Made by a program: the position numbers and the translations under genes. From Skeletonema tropicum (taxonomy: Eukaryota; Bacillariophyta; Thalassiosirophyceae; Thalassiosirales; Thalassiosiraceae): a stretch of DNA of 64,000 bases. This document shows positions 14,201 through 24,691 of the stretch, in pieces; position 1 is the first letter of the stretch; every line of letters starts with the position of its first letter. A model generated the notes under the pieces. It worked only from the letters and a program-made list of their open reading frames with translations, was not told the DNA's origin and ran no database searches. The stretch covers positions 1,426,001 to 1,490,000 of the forward strand of contig CM074128.1 of NCBI GenBank assembly GCA_037178625.1, written 5' to 3'.

Positions 14201-16274
14201 CTGTTCCCCTTCATATCGAGCACTTCCTCGTGATTACCCGAATCCGCCTTGCAGTGAACGCAGCAAAGAAGAAGCTGCAGTCCTGAATGATGTGTGGGTG
14301 AGCTTACCTGTCGGCAGTGAAGAAAGTTATACATTCCGTCACATGCGAAAAAATAATGAAGAGGAGACGCTTTTCCGTTGCGAAGATATGAGGTTTGAAA
14401 TTGACATGTGCATTGACAGTAATGCTACTACCCTGCAACGTCTTGTCAAGATTTATGATGAATTGCAATTCCTTTCCGACAAAGAACCTGTAACGAAAGG
14501 ATCGCTTTTAATTGCTAAGAAGTGTCCAGAGGGCGTTGGAGCTGGAGGGAAGCTCTTTCAGTATACGTTGGATGGCCGCGTACTCGGTGTGATTCATAAG
14601 CATGCTATTAGGCGTATCTATGGGGATGATGGGCAAGAAATGCTAGATTTGTGCTACAAAAATCCTGCGGTCGCAATTCCAATTGTAGTCAATCGTCTTC
14701 GTCAGAAAGATAAAGAGTTTCGAGCTGCGAGGGAGGTCCTCAATCGCAAGTGGAAAGAGATCTCTGAGCTCAACTACTACAAAAGTATCGATCATCGCGG
14801 CCTTACGTGGAGAGCTACGGACAAACGTGCTACGAGTACTCGTGTTCTTGTTGCCGACATCAAAGATCGTGCTGAAAATGATGGCGTTGAAGGTGAGGCT
14901 GCATTGAGTGTCCGGTTGGAAAAGGCAAAAGAAGAGCACGGTACCTTCTACGAGGTCACAATGATTGATGCGATGACAAGGCAAATGAACCTCAAAAGGA
15001 TGCCAAAGCCCACAAAAACGTTATTCACTCCTCATTTGAGTTTGATTTATGACCAAAACTCCTGGGCACAGCAGGATGCATACCGTATTATTTCGTTCGC
15101 ACTGGAGAGAAGTTCCATGAATCCAGCTGACAAAGAGAGATGTTACAAATTGTGGCGTGATTTTATTGGTCCTTGGTTCGAACTCAGCTTATCTTGGATG
15201 CAAAGCCCTGCCGCATCCTTCACTCCATCACCGCCACAAGAGGGGGATACAACTGATAATGGGGAAGACAGCGCCGACGAGGAAGGCAGCACTTCTGAAG
15301 AAAACAACGTTGCAGATGGAAAGTTTGTGAAGGAGGAAATTATGAAGCCAACTGCAACCAGCGAAGATAGCAACTACTTTTCAGCGACAAGTCACATAGC
15401 CTATCCTCCCGACACTCTCGTTTCGACAGCTTTCGGCGAAGGGAAAATTGTTAATTTTCATGAGAAGGATTCTGAGTACGAGGTTTCATACACATCAGGA
15501 TCTCAGCGTGTGCTTCCAGACGCTATCTTTTGTACTCTTTCTCCAGTCGAACCATCTCTCCTCACTGATCAACTCCGAACAAATGACAATGAGGTTACTG
15601 AGAGGGCTGATGACCATCTAATTATTGGAACTCAGTATCTCTACTTGTTCTTCAGGCTTCATCAAGTCCTCGTAAGACGCCTCAACATCGCTAAAGATAT
15701 TTCTTCTAGTGTTTGCAAGAATACTGAGCTCAGGCGGCATATTGATAGACTGACGTATGAAGGCGACCCTAATGAAGGCACTATTCGCTACGAAGCCTTT
15801 TTGAGCCTTGTGTACTCACTTGTTGAAACTGGAACTGGGTTGAATGAGGAACCAGAAGGTGCTAAATTCGAAGATAGAGTGAGATATTTGCTAGGAAATG
15901 ATTCGTATGAGCTTGCGACCATGGACAAGTTGATTGCACATATCCTCAAGCACCTCCAGCACATGGCCAACGACGAAACTCTTCAGAATATGGTAGAGAT
16001 TTACCGCAGGCACAAATTGGCTGGTAGCTTTAAACCCTCAGCTTTCCGAGAGGAGGCAGCACTTATGTCTGAAGGAGAAAATATGTATGCCTTTCAAATT
16101 TGCAATGTGCCCAAGCTTGACCAAAAGATTCTCTACTTTGAGTACCTTGGTTGCATTGCGGAAGATATTGAAGATGATGAGGATGCAGAGAGAGATGATA
16201 ACAAGAGGGGTCTAGATGATGTTGCAATGGAAGAGGCTGAACAAACTTCAAAGCGACCTAGACGGGGTGCTTAA
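11213..16274 (+). CDS. SIN3: Sin3-family transcriptional corepressor
   Basis: Scaffold of the Sin3/histone deacetylase corepressor complex in the nucleus. Two exons, 11213-12960 and 13052-16274, join across a phase-2 intron of 91 bp (GTAAGT...TTCAG) to give 1,656 residues. Order: a long Ala/Pro/Val/Lys-rich disordered N-terminus; PAH1 at about 490-560 ([15 protein letters not shown]); a Gly-Arg-Pro-rich GRG linker just after the splice; PAH2 at about 710-785 ([14 protein letters not shown]); PAH3 at about 870-940; the Sin3 HDAC-interaction domain at about 955-1060 ([16 protein letters not shown], the family signature); and the Sin3a C-terminal domain from about 1240. A short inset at about 1368-1412 ([20 protein letters not shown]) looks like a small SH3/Tudor-like beta barrel. 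The C-terminus is acidic, then KRPRRGA, a possible nuclear signal. The start ATG is in good context (ACCATGG). Confidence 0.96.
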
Positions 16275-16697
16275 TGGATCACTTTATGAGCGAGCAGATA
16301 TTGTATGTCCTTTTTTGCTTACATGATAAATTTCAATTCATAAATAATGTTTAGGGTCAAGTTTTCGATATGGTTGTGCTACGTTTATTGACGGACACAC
16401 TTAACTTGTCCACCTAAAAAATCCTGTTCGTGATCAAATGATGTTATCGCACCATTGCGAAGACTCTATCATTAGACTTGTAAACTGTTTACCGAGTCTG
16501 CTGTGCTGCAGGCATTCGGTAAAAACGGACCCCCTCTATGGTAGTTTACACAGTTATTATCAAGCTCTCTCAACGCTAAGCCGTACAATAGACGGCGCAA
16601 GTATCGTGACACAAACATTTACTATTAATTGAAGGGAACAATTTGTTATCAGTATGCTCCTACCATCATCCTGTTGATTTCATGTCTAGCTACAGAC
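16275..16697. other. convergent intergenic region with a small stem-loop
   Basis: Region between the 3' ends of Sin3 and the coiled-coil gene. It contains an 8-bp inverted repeat (TTTACCGA / TCGGTAAA around 16489-16521) inside a longer weak one (GTAAACT / AGTTTAC). No coding potential seen. The role of the hairpin is unknown; it may be a 3' UTR structure. Confidence 0.5.
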
Positions 16698-18396
16698 TCA
16701 GCTCTTGCTCACTGACTCATAAATGCCATCGAGTTCTGATGGCTCTTTATCGTCAAGCCCAAGCTGCACGAATGTACCCACCAACAATTCATCAATCGGC
16801 AAAGGCTTAGCTTCTTTGCCCAACCCATCATTCATAGTCTTTCTTCTTGCCCTTTGCTTCTTCTTGGATTTTTTCTTCTTCGTCCCTCTTTTCTCCTTTC
16901 GACGTTCATTACCATTACCAGCAACCTTCGCTTTGATCTCGTCTAGCTCTGATTTGAGGGCAACATAATTCTCATTTAGCTCCATAACTTCTTCCTTTGT
17001 CATTTCCACTTTCAACTCTGCCTCGGGATTGCTCTTTTCTTCTTTCATGCCTGTCTCTCCCTTTTGCGCTACTTGTAACCTTCTCGCATGCTCAATCTCT
17101 TCAAACTTATCCAATAGCACTTTATTATTCTTCTTCTCGTGATCGATAGCCATCTTCACCATTCTACACACACTCTCAGTGTGTCTCTGTTCTAGTGACT
17201 GTATTTCTTGCTGTAATACACCAATCTCTTGCTCGTGCATAACTCTGTTTACTTCCTTTTCTTCCTCGAGTGTCTTGACTTGTTGCTGGAGTAAGCTTAT
17301 AATTTCCTGCAATCTCATTGATCTGATCAGTCGAAACACATTTTATTTCATCTCGCAAGGACTGGATGACGCTACCTTGCTTGTGAATCATTTCCTTGTA
17401 TGACTCTTGAGAATCAGTGAGGGATCCATTTGCCACTCCGAGGTTCTGAAAATCTTGACTGGGACGCTTATTTTGCCACTTCTTCATACACTTCATTGAG
17501 ATTTGAAGTTGCTTGTTTTCTTTCGTTAGGGCGTCTATTGCTGCAGTCATCTCTTCCTTCTCCTTTTGCCAAGAGTCAGGGGAACTGTTCCACGCTTGCT
17601 CCTTTTCTATCTCGCTACCAATACGTGCAGGTACTGATTCCAGCTGAGCCAAACCAAAGAGAACGTCAATGTCGGAGGTGGTATCAAGAGAAGCAGAACC
17701 CATTAAGTCTTTACATACAAACACATCGTCTACAGGAGGTTTGGTAGAGTCTTCCCCATGTAAAGTGGGCTTTAAGTGTTTCTGCAAGTCTCTAACGTCT
17801 GTAGGAGATGTTTTAAGTTGTTGTTGCTGCGGTCGCTGCTGCTCATACGAATTGTCCTCTTGGATGTTGTGACTCTCTTCACTCTTTCTAATCGACGGCG
17901 AATGGACTTCATCCGCAGTTTGATTATTATTATTATTCCCAATTGGAGTATTGTCAACCTTTGCATAAATGCAGTTTAACGTTGTTGACTCACGAGATGC
18001 ATAACTACTTGCTGCTTGTGAGCTGTTATCACTATTACCCGAAATGTGAGAGCTATTATCACTATCGTCAGATATGATAATGCTATCAGATATGATAATG
18101 CTATCAATCTGTTGTGGCGATGGCATCGATGCCACAGATGTGCAAGCAGGTTCGCCTTCAGGAGCGATGTTTGTTATCTCTATCCTACCTTTCCGACTGA
18201 GGCCGACTTGTCCTTTCACATCAGGGTCTACTGCTAGTACAAATTCCATAACACAACATGGACAATATTGTATCCTCTTCGACCATTTGAAAACATATTT
18301 CGTCCCAGGGAGGAATAATTTGCGCTTGAGAAGCTTCACCTCTGGGTGTCTAACACATCGCCCAGAACGATCATGCTCACTAGCGTTGTAACTCAT
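16698..18396 (-). CDS. coiled-coil protein with N-terminal Cys/His motif and tandem SIM-like repeats
   Basis: Two overlapping minus-strand frames, 18396-17176 and about 17340-16698, appear to encode one protein. Both sides of the overlap (17176-17340) carry heptad-rich coiled coil (SYKEMIHKQGSVIQSL, then LQEIISLLQQQVKTLEEEKE), so they must be joined by a small intron or a frameshift. A 130-bp GTGGCA...TTGCAG intron would keep the frame but removes coiled-coil-like sequence. The N-terminus has C-x2-H-P-E-V-x-L...W...C-P-C-C, a probable metal-binding motif. Residues around 100-115 read DSIIISDSIIISDDSDNSS: two hydrophobic-acidic cores resembling SUMO-interaction motifs, from an exact 18-bp duplication. 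The C-terminal part is Lys-rich (KKKKSKKKQRARRK), a likely nuclear signal. I do not recognise a named family. Confidence 0.7.
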
Positions 18397-18507
18397 TTCT
18401 CAAAATATGAATATGCTGAGCGGATTATATGTGTATCGTGCAAGTCATACAGCACATAATATTTTATGTAGTCGTGGTAAAAACGGCTCATCGTCGACAT
18501 CGTCGGT

Positions 18508-18768
18508 TCAGATGATTCTCCTCATCATTGTTTGCATGTGCTTCTTGTGAAATTGTGGACTGACTTTAGCTGGTTTGTATGTGAGGCCCTTTGGAAGTAC
18601 ATTTTCGTGTGAGAATGCAACTTTTTGACCAAAATGAAGGGAATCATCAGATCCGGTAACCATCACGGAACAAATGTAAAAATTGAATGAATTCCTATCA
18701 TTTTCCCATGCGAAATGTTGACTAGCCCGAAAGGCCACCAACACCCAATGATTCTTGTACTAATTCCT
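18508..18768 (-). other. short open frame, possible gene remnant
   Basis: An open frame of about 85 codons without an ATG at its head (contains FAWENDRNSFNFYICSVMV and SLHFGQKVAFSHENVLP). The composition is protein-like, yet it starts after a stop, has no good start, and no splice partner is evident. It may be a decayed exon. The rest of 18397-18952 holds nothing I can support. Confidence 0.25.
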
Positions 18769-18952
18769 CAATTGTACGAGAAATGTCCCCGGTACTGGAT
18801 GGAAGATGACCTTTCCGGAGGCGACCCCCAACAAGGCGGCCACAGGCCCTTTTCCCTTTTCCTTCTACCAATTTCTAAAGTACAATAGCGGCGCCAGAGT
18901 CACTTATCTTGGTTTATATTATGTATCATTTTGATATGATATTATCCTGTAA

Positions 18953-21055
18953 TTATTCATTCTTTGGTTCATCATTATGTTTTCGTGGAGATGGTGGTTG
19001 AAAAAGAGAATCAAGGGCCGGGGCCGGTAGCGGTAGTGATGACTTGGATTTATTGTGACGAGGAAGAGTATCTGAGTTGCTATGAATATTTTGCAAAGAT
19101 TCCTCTTCGTCGTTCTCTTCTACATGCGAATGCACAGGTGTAGGTACATTCTCTTCGGCATGCGCATGGACAGGTGGAGGTACATTCTCTTCATCGGCAA
19201 CATCTTCTTTCAGTTGTGGCTGAAAGAGAGAAGCGTCGGTTTGAATTTGATGAGGCACAGTGGCACGACTTTCTGGAGAGTGTCGAGATCGAGAAGAATC
19301 CTCGTTGTCTCCTTCTTTCAACTCGATCGATTCCGACTTTCTAGGTGGAGGAGGCTTGAAAAAAGGATGAGCCCTCGTCTTGCGTCCATATATTTGGTAT
19401 CCACTTTCTCTTGACGTGATGTCATCAATCCCATCAAGCAAGTTTGCATCACCAAAACTAACGAATGTTCGATGACGTCGTGGCGTCTTTGGTGCTGATT
19501 GCTCACTAATACTCCTATCAAACTGCAGCGCAGAGTTGTTTGTATTCGTATCTGGAGTCGAAGTATCTCTTTGAAATGATGGTGTCTGCGATTCAATGTC
19601 ATCCAACATATCTGCAGAAAGAACAAACTTTTTATCTTCTCCGTATTTCTTTTCATCTTTGTAGAGATTATTTCGAGCTGTAACAAGTTGCTGATAATGA
19701 AGTACCTGGAACTCTTCCCTAACGTCTATACCATCCAAAGTCACAAAGCCGACGAATGGATCCTCTAAAATGTCAATTCCTTCAACTAGTGCATTCAAGC
19801 ACAAAGAAGTGATAACCGCAAACGTGATACCATATCCCAAATTGCCTATGGTGAATCCGAGCTGCGCGAATGTGGGTGCAAAAAAGGGCGGTAACAGTGT
19901 AGCAAAGATCCTGGTAAATGATCTCAAAGTCTGCGGAGTCCGATATGATTTGATCATGCGCAAGTTCTCTATAGCATCACCTATCCAACGTTCATATTGT
20001 CGAATTCTCGATGCTTCACTAGCTCCCAAACCAGCCAGCTTTACTTTCTCGGATAGGATAGCTAATGTAGTCATGCGTTGGGTATACAATGAATCATAAA
20101 GCATGTAAGCAACCTCTGCAGTCCGAGCAGCCTCGCGCCTTCCTGACTTTGTCATGCGATGGCGACTTCTAGATGTCGAAGGAAGCGTTAAGAATCTACA
20201 GAGCTCGTCACCTACGAGTTCGCACAGCATTGTCGTCAGATAATGAATGACCACAAAAAGGAAAGTCATAGGCCAACAAAAAGAATAACTCACCCACTGC
20301 AATCAATTCGGTTAGAACTTCATCCGTATGTGCCACCCAGTCAATACCAGGAACATTTGCCTTACCACCATCTTTCTCCCAATCCCATACAGCATGACTT
20401 AGAAGAAGTTGGAAGGCAAAGGAACGGAACTTTGAAATCTCAATCAATGCCCTATCACGCCTACGGAAGGATATATTCACCGACAATGATAGCGGTGTCA
20501 CTACTGCAAAGCCTAAAATGACCCAGTCCATTCCAATTGTGACAAAATTACCATCTTCAGACCTCTGCACTAAAACTTTATACCAATGAATCGTCAAGCC
20601 GACAGAGAGAGCGCAAGTGACGATGCTGCTCAATGATATGAGATAGAGCAAGAAGATCTTCAACGCAGTATAATATCCTATGAGAACCAATACTGAAGAA
20701 GTGATTGTTATGTGGCAGTAGCAGTAGCGCAGTGCTTCATTAGAAAGCTGTACTCAATATTATAGAAGAAAAATTGCATCAGGAACAGCTACTTACTCAT
20801 TGGCCTTTTCTCAACTTTGGATCGGACATATTTCTCTTCGTCTTCAAGCGGAATGTTGCCTTGATATTTTTCATATCGCTCCTTCTTACTCCCCTCCAGA
20901 TGTTCGGGCCCAAGCTGGCTGCGTCTTGCTCCATCCGCCAGCCCAATGTGTTTATCTCCACGCTTCCTTCGCTTTGTAATTTGGGTGCCCAGTTCTGACA
21001 CTCGTAGCCCAAACGTTTCTCCTTCGCTGTGGTACTTCCTCGCTAGTAGAGGCAT
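18953..21055 (-). CDS. multi-pass membrane protein, distantly bestrophin-like
   Basis: Three exons (21055-20797, 20692-20294, 20211-18953) join in frame across GTAAGT...TTCAG (104 bp) and GTGAGT...GTAG (82 bp) to give 638 residues. A hydrophilic N-terminus of about 85 residues precedes membrane segments near LVLIGYYTALKIFLLYLISL, VILGFAVVTPLSLSV and, after a soluble stretch, FATLLPPFFAPTFAQLGF and YGITFAVITSLCLNAL. The motif RRRDRALIEISKFRS follows the third segment. The stretch ALVEGIDILEDPFVGF near the last membrane helix recalls the GxxxLEDPF motif of bestrophin/UPF0187 anion channels, but overall similarity is weak and this is inference. The C-terminal ~200 residues are Ser/Pro/Glu-rich and cytosolic-looking, with an imperfect HAEENVP(P/T)PVHxH repeat. 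Start chosen as the first ATG of the first exon. Confidence 0.8.
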
Positions 21056-21356
21056 TGTCCGCGAGTGTTCGGCCGAAGCGGGAATTGTAGTTGAGTAAAT
21101 GCTCTGCAGTTTTCCGTATCAAATCTATGAAAGCTATTGTTAGTGAGCTGAATAATGGAGGTCTGCGAATCCTTGCGAACTGTTGCTGCGTTGGTCGGAG
21201 TAGGCAACGAAAGATCGACAATATTGGCTCATAATGGCCTCATGGCGACAACTCCATCAACCTTCTCGAATTTCAATATGTAATTGTTCTGTGGATTCTC
21301 CTACATACGTAGGAATTTATTCAAAATTTCCGCCAACCAATCGAAAAAAGATACAG

Positions 21357-21547
21357 TTGAGTCGCTCGAACTGACCCCCCAAAGCCCTTTCAAAATCTCT
21401 GCCTTGAGACGAAATTTTATCCCCCCTCATTCATTTACTAGATAAGTATTAGGTACCTACTAGCTGAAATTTTGAGTTATCACCCCATCCCAAATCTCAG
21501 CCTAGCCAAAATTCAAATCCCCCAAGGGGTTATTTCGATCGACTCAA
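21357..21547. mobile_element. small inverted-repeat element (MITE-like), copy A
   Basis: A 191-bp non-coding segment whose two ends are imperfect inverted repeats: TTGAGTCGCTCGAACTGACC at the left and TTGAGTCGATCGAAATAACC on the opposite strand at the right, each followed by a C- or G-run. The inside carries CAGCCTAGCCAAAAT and C-tracts, also found in the element at 35505-35710. No clear target-site duplication is visible. Confidence 0.55.
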
Positions 21548-21864
21548 GTGTCGTGGTTCGGTGGTTCGTGGTTGAACAACGATGACGTTGTGAAAATATC
21601 TCGGATGCGTTAGCAGTCGACTGCAGAGGAAGTGGCTCGGATCCAACTGCTGCTGACTTCCCCCATACGTGAATACATGGAGGGCAATGGACCGCACGTC
21701 TAGCGGAGCGGCTGGTCCAAGCCCGTAGTGGGCTCATGAACCTGTAGCAGCGATGCGGATTGCATGGTGATCAAACAAACACACTGAGTTAGTTTAGGCT
21801 ACGATATTGTTTGTTTGTGGAGGCACGACAGACCGCATCATCAGGTTGGGTCTGGGGCCAGGGC

Positions 21865-21888
21865 CATAAAAGAATGGGCTGCGTATCG
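21865..21888. repeat. left arm of a 24-bp perfect inverted repeat
   Basis: This 24-bp stretch (CATAAAAGAATGGGCTGCGT then ATCG) recurs exactly on the opposite strand at 24547-24570, about 2.7 kb away across the assembly gap. The similarity continues imperfectly into the neighbouring GGCC-rich bases. The arms could be ends of an insertion whose body includes the gap. Confidence 0.6.
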
Positions 21889-21909
21889 CAGACAGACCAC
21901 TCATATCAT

Positions 21910-22409
21910 NNNNNNNNNNNNNNNNNNNNNNNNNNNNNNNNNNNNNNNNNNNNNNNNNNNNNNNNNNNNNNNNNNNNNNNNNNNNNNNNNNNNNNNNNNN
22001 NNNNNNNNNNNNNNNNNNNNNNNNNNNNNNNNNNNNNNNNNNNNNNNNNNNNNNNNNNNNNNNNNNNNNNNNNNNNNNNNNNNNNNNNNNNNNNNNNNNN
22101 NNNNNNNNNNNNNNNNNNNNNNNNNNNNNNNNNNNNNNNNNNNNNNNNNNNNNNNNNNNNNNNNNNNNNNNNNNNNNNNNNNNNNNNNNNNNNNNNNNNN
22201 NNNNNNNNNNNNNNNNNNNNNNNNNNNNNNNNNNNNNNNNNNNNNNNNNNNNNNNNNNNNNNNNNNNNNNNNNNNNNNNNNNNNNNNNNNNNNNNNNNNN
22301 NNNNNNNNNNNNNNNNNNNNNNNNNNNNNNNNNNNNNNNNNNNNNNNNNNNNNNNNNNNNNNNNNNNNNNNNNNNNNNNNNNNNNNNNNNNNNNNNNNNN
22401 NNNNNNNNN
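21910..22409. other. assembly gap (500 N)
   Basis: Exactly 500 undetermined bases; the round number suggests a placeholder or an estimated gap. Nothing can be said about its contents. Confidence 0.99.
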
Positions 22410-22558
22410 CCCGTTTGTTCTTCTTCTATGTACGAGAGGTACAGTAGATTCGAAGTACGTACAGTTAGCTAGTAGCAAAATTCAAAATTCAAAAATCGGT
22501 CGCATGTCGGAAAGTCGGAAGGCTTGCCGCTTGCCGCACTCTCTTTGTGCAAACATGT

Positions 22559-22891
22559 ATGACAATGCCAACGGCTCTTACACATCGAGCCAGCATCAAA
22601 CACTGCACAAGTAATTCGCCGACGTCAATCCTGCCTGTGCGTCAATATGGCGGTCACACCCGAGCCGTCGATATGTCCGATGGGGGTTGGATGACAGAGG
22701 AAGATGTCATGGAACGTCATAACATCAATGCAAGAGTGATGAGAGTTTACAGAAACGAATCACCCCCGGGAAATATGCACTTTGAAACTGGTGTGAAAGT
22801 GGGTGCTTCTAATCCCTACAACCAGCACCGGTTTGTCTACATATCACCAGAGGGCACCAAAGCACACTATGGTAACATAACCCGTTACTGA
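22559..22891 (+). CDS. hypothetical small protein
   Basis: An ATG-started frame of 110 codons shortly after the gap. The second half (MSDGGWMTEEDVMERHN, then FETGVKVGASNPYNQ, ending YGNITRY) has balanced composition and looks more like real protein than the surrounding frames. No family recognised. It could be the 3' exon of a gene whose start lies in the gap, or belong to the inverted-repeat-bounded segment around it. Confidence 0.3.
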   Translation: MTMPTALTHRASIKHCTSNSPTSILPVRQYGGHTRAVDMSDGGWMTEEDVMERHNINARVMRVYRNESPPGNMHFETGVKVGASNPYNQHRFVYISPEGTKAHYGNITRY

Positions 22892-24691
22892 TTTGGTCAA
22901 GAATGTGTCATTACTTTAGCAACAACACTATCCAAATGATGCCGCCGCCGATGATAAAGACACCACCACTTCCGTCAACATTTCGAAGTTTATACAACGT
23001 TGAAAGCAACTCCTGCCAATATCACTGCCGCTTTTGAGAAGGGAGTAATGAAGTGGTTTGTGATCTGAACTAATAATTGTTACTCTCTCATTGAAGGCAC
23101 GAAAAGCAAGTGAAGCTGTCTCTTGAGTAACTTCCACCCATCGATTGTGTTCGAAGCAGCAAGAGCGGAGGGGAAAAGTGGCGACAAGAACTGGGAAGCA
23201 CAATTCCTTGCTTCTGAGACATGGAAGAATCTGAGAATACATGTCGTGGATTCTATTTGTACTGCCGCAGCGTCATAGATTATGCCCGCAGACACACCAA
23301 CATCAAATTCTATGCAGTGTCTCCTGCACATGCCAAACTCCAATTGTCGTGAGGGGCGATAGAGGAAGTGTACCAAATTATTCTTGTTTTTTTTTCGGAA
23401 GATGATCCACTTTAGGTTTGCAGTTGTATTTCGTCGGTGGAAGGAACAACATTGTCAAAAGCATGACATGTCTCTGCGATCAAATTTGAAAGCATGCGTT
23501 GGACAAGAACAAGAAGAGCAAAGAGACCAAACAACCGGCACCCCACATCCCGCAGGCGTTGAGAGGAAGCTAAGCAACGATACTAAGAGACCAGCAACAC
23601 CGCATCCCGCTCCAGCAGGCGTCGACAAGAACAAGAGGAGAGCAGAGAGACCAAGCGAGAGGCAACCCAAATCCCGCAGGGTCGAAGACGAGCAACGATA
23701 CGAAGAGACCAGCCAGCACCACACCCAATGCTCAAACCATGATGTTAAAAGATTGAAAAACAAGTTAGTGATTACAACCTAACACAAGTGGCATTGCGTC
23801 ATTTACACTCTTGAACTCACCCTCTCTCTAAGTATAAATCTTGTGTTCAAATTAGTTTTACGGATACCCACTGCAATTAACACCCCCCCCCCCCCTCTTC
23901 AAGGCACTAACGCAGATTCGCTACTCTCCAATACTAAGTAATGAAGAACCAGTCATTAGTTGTTGCTGGGATACGTCAACATGGGCTGTACAAATTAATA
24001 ATGATCCCAACACCCACACATTATTTTTGCACCATTACTGTCACTGTAAACGGCCGCCATTAATAAATAACAAGCCTTGTCGAGCAGAATATTTCACCAA
24101 TAGTGGATATTATTTTTGATGTCGGTTCGGCGGAGTTGTTCGGTGTTCGTCGACGGCGATGGTGTTTGTCGTTGACATGGTAGGAATATAATTGCATCAT
24201 CCGACCAACTCGACGATGATGGTTATGTTCATAGTCATTTTCACAACAGACGATGCCCCATGATTAGGAAAATATAACGGCGGTTCGGAGATCTATGCCA
24301 TAATAGGGGAGGGGAATGTCGATTATTAGCCTAATAGAAGCATATTCATTGACCTCATTTGTACTAGTAGTCCACCATGGTGAAAAGGCATTTTGATGGA
24401 TTTTTTGAGAGGTGGGGGGCCTCATGGGTGATGTGATTGAAGAACAAACAACTTACTATTAGGGGATCACCCAAAACAGCCTTTCTTGCATTGCATATCT
24501 AGATTTTTCTTCTACCAAAATCAAATAGGGGATAACCTAATCAAATCGATACGCAGCCCATTCTTTTATGTGCCCTGCTGGGGCCGGCCTGCGGCCCGAG
24601 CCACACAGCCACCACAGCCACCCCTCCACACGCCCTATGGCATTGAGCGACGAGTTGGACGCATTGCAACGATTGTCTATTGTCTATTGCA
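22892..24691. other. gene-poor region with low-complexity sequence
   Basis: No convincing gene. The plus frame 23384-23782 is Arg/Lys/Glu/Pro-rich and comes from an imperfect tandem repeat (AGAGACCA...CATCCCGC...CAGGCGT, two to three copies at about 23510-23720). A homopolymer of about 14 C lies near 23882. The right arm of the 24-bp inverted repeat lies at 24547-24570. Confidence 0.5.
24547..24570. repeat. right arm of the 24-bp inverted repeat
   Basis: Exact reverse complement of 21865-21888, lying 121 bp before the start codon of the DUF229-like gene. Confidence 0.6.

Noticed and set aside
23384..23782. 132-codon plus-strand frame rich in Arg/Pro/Glu
   Set aside because: Arises from an imperfect tandem repeat, starts in a T-run, and has no recognisable motif.
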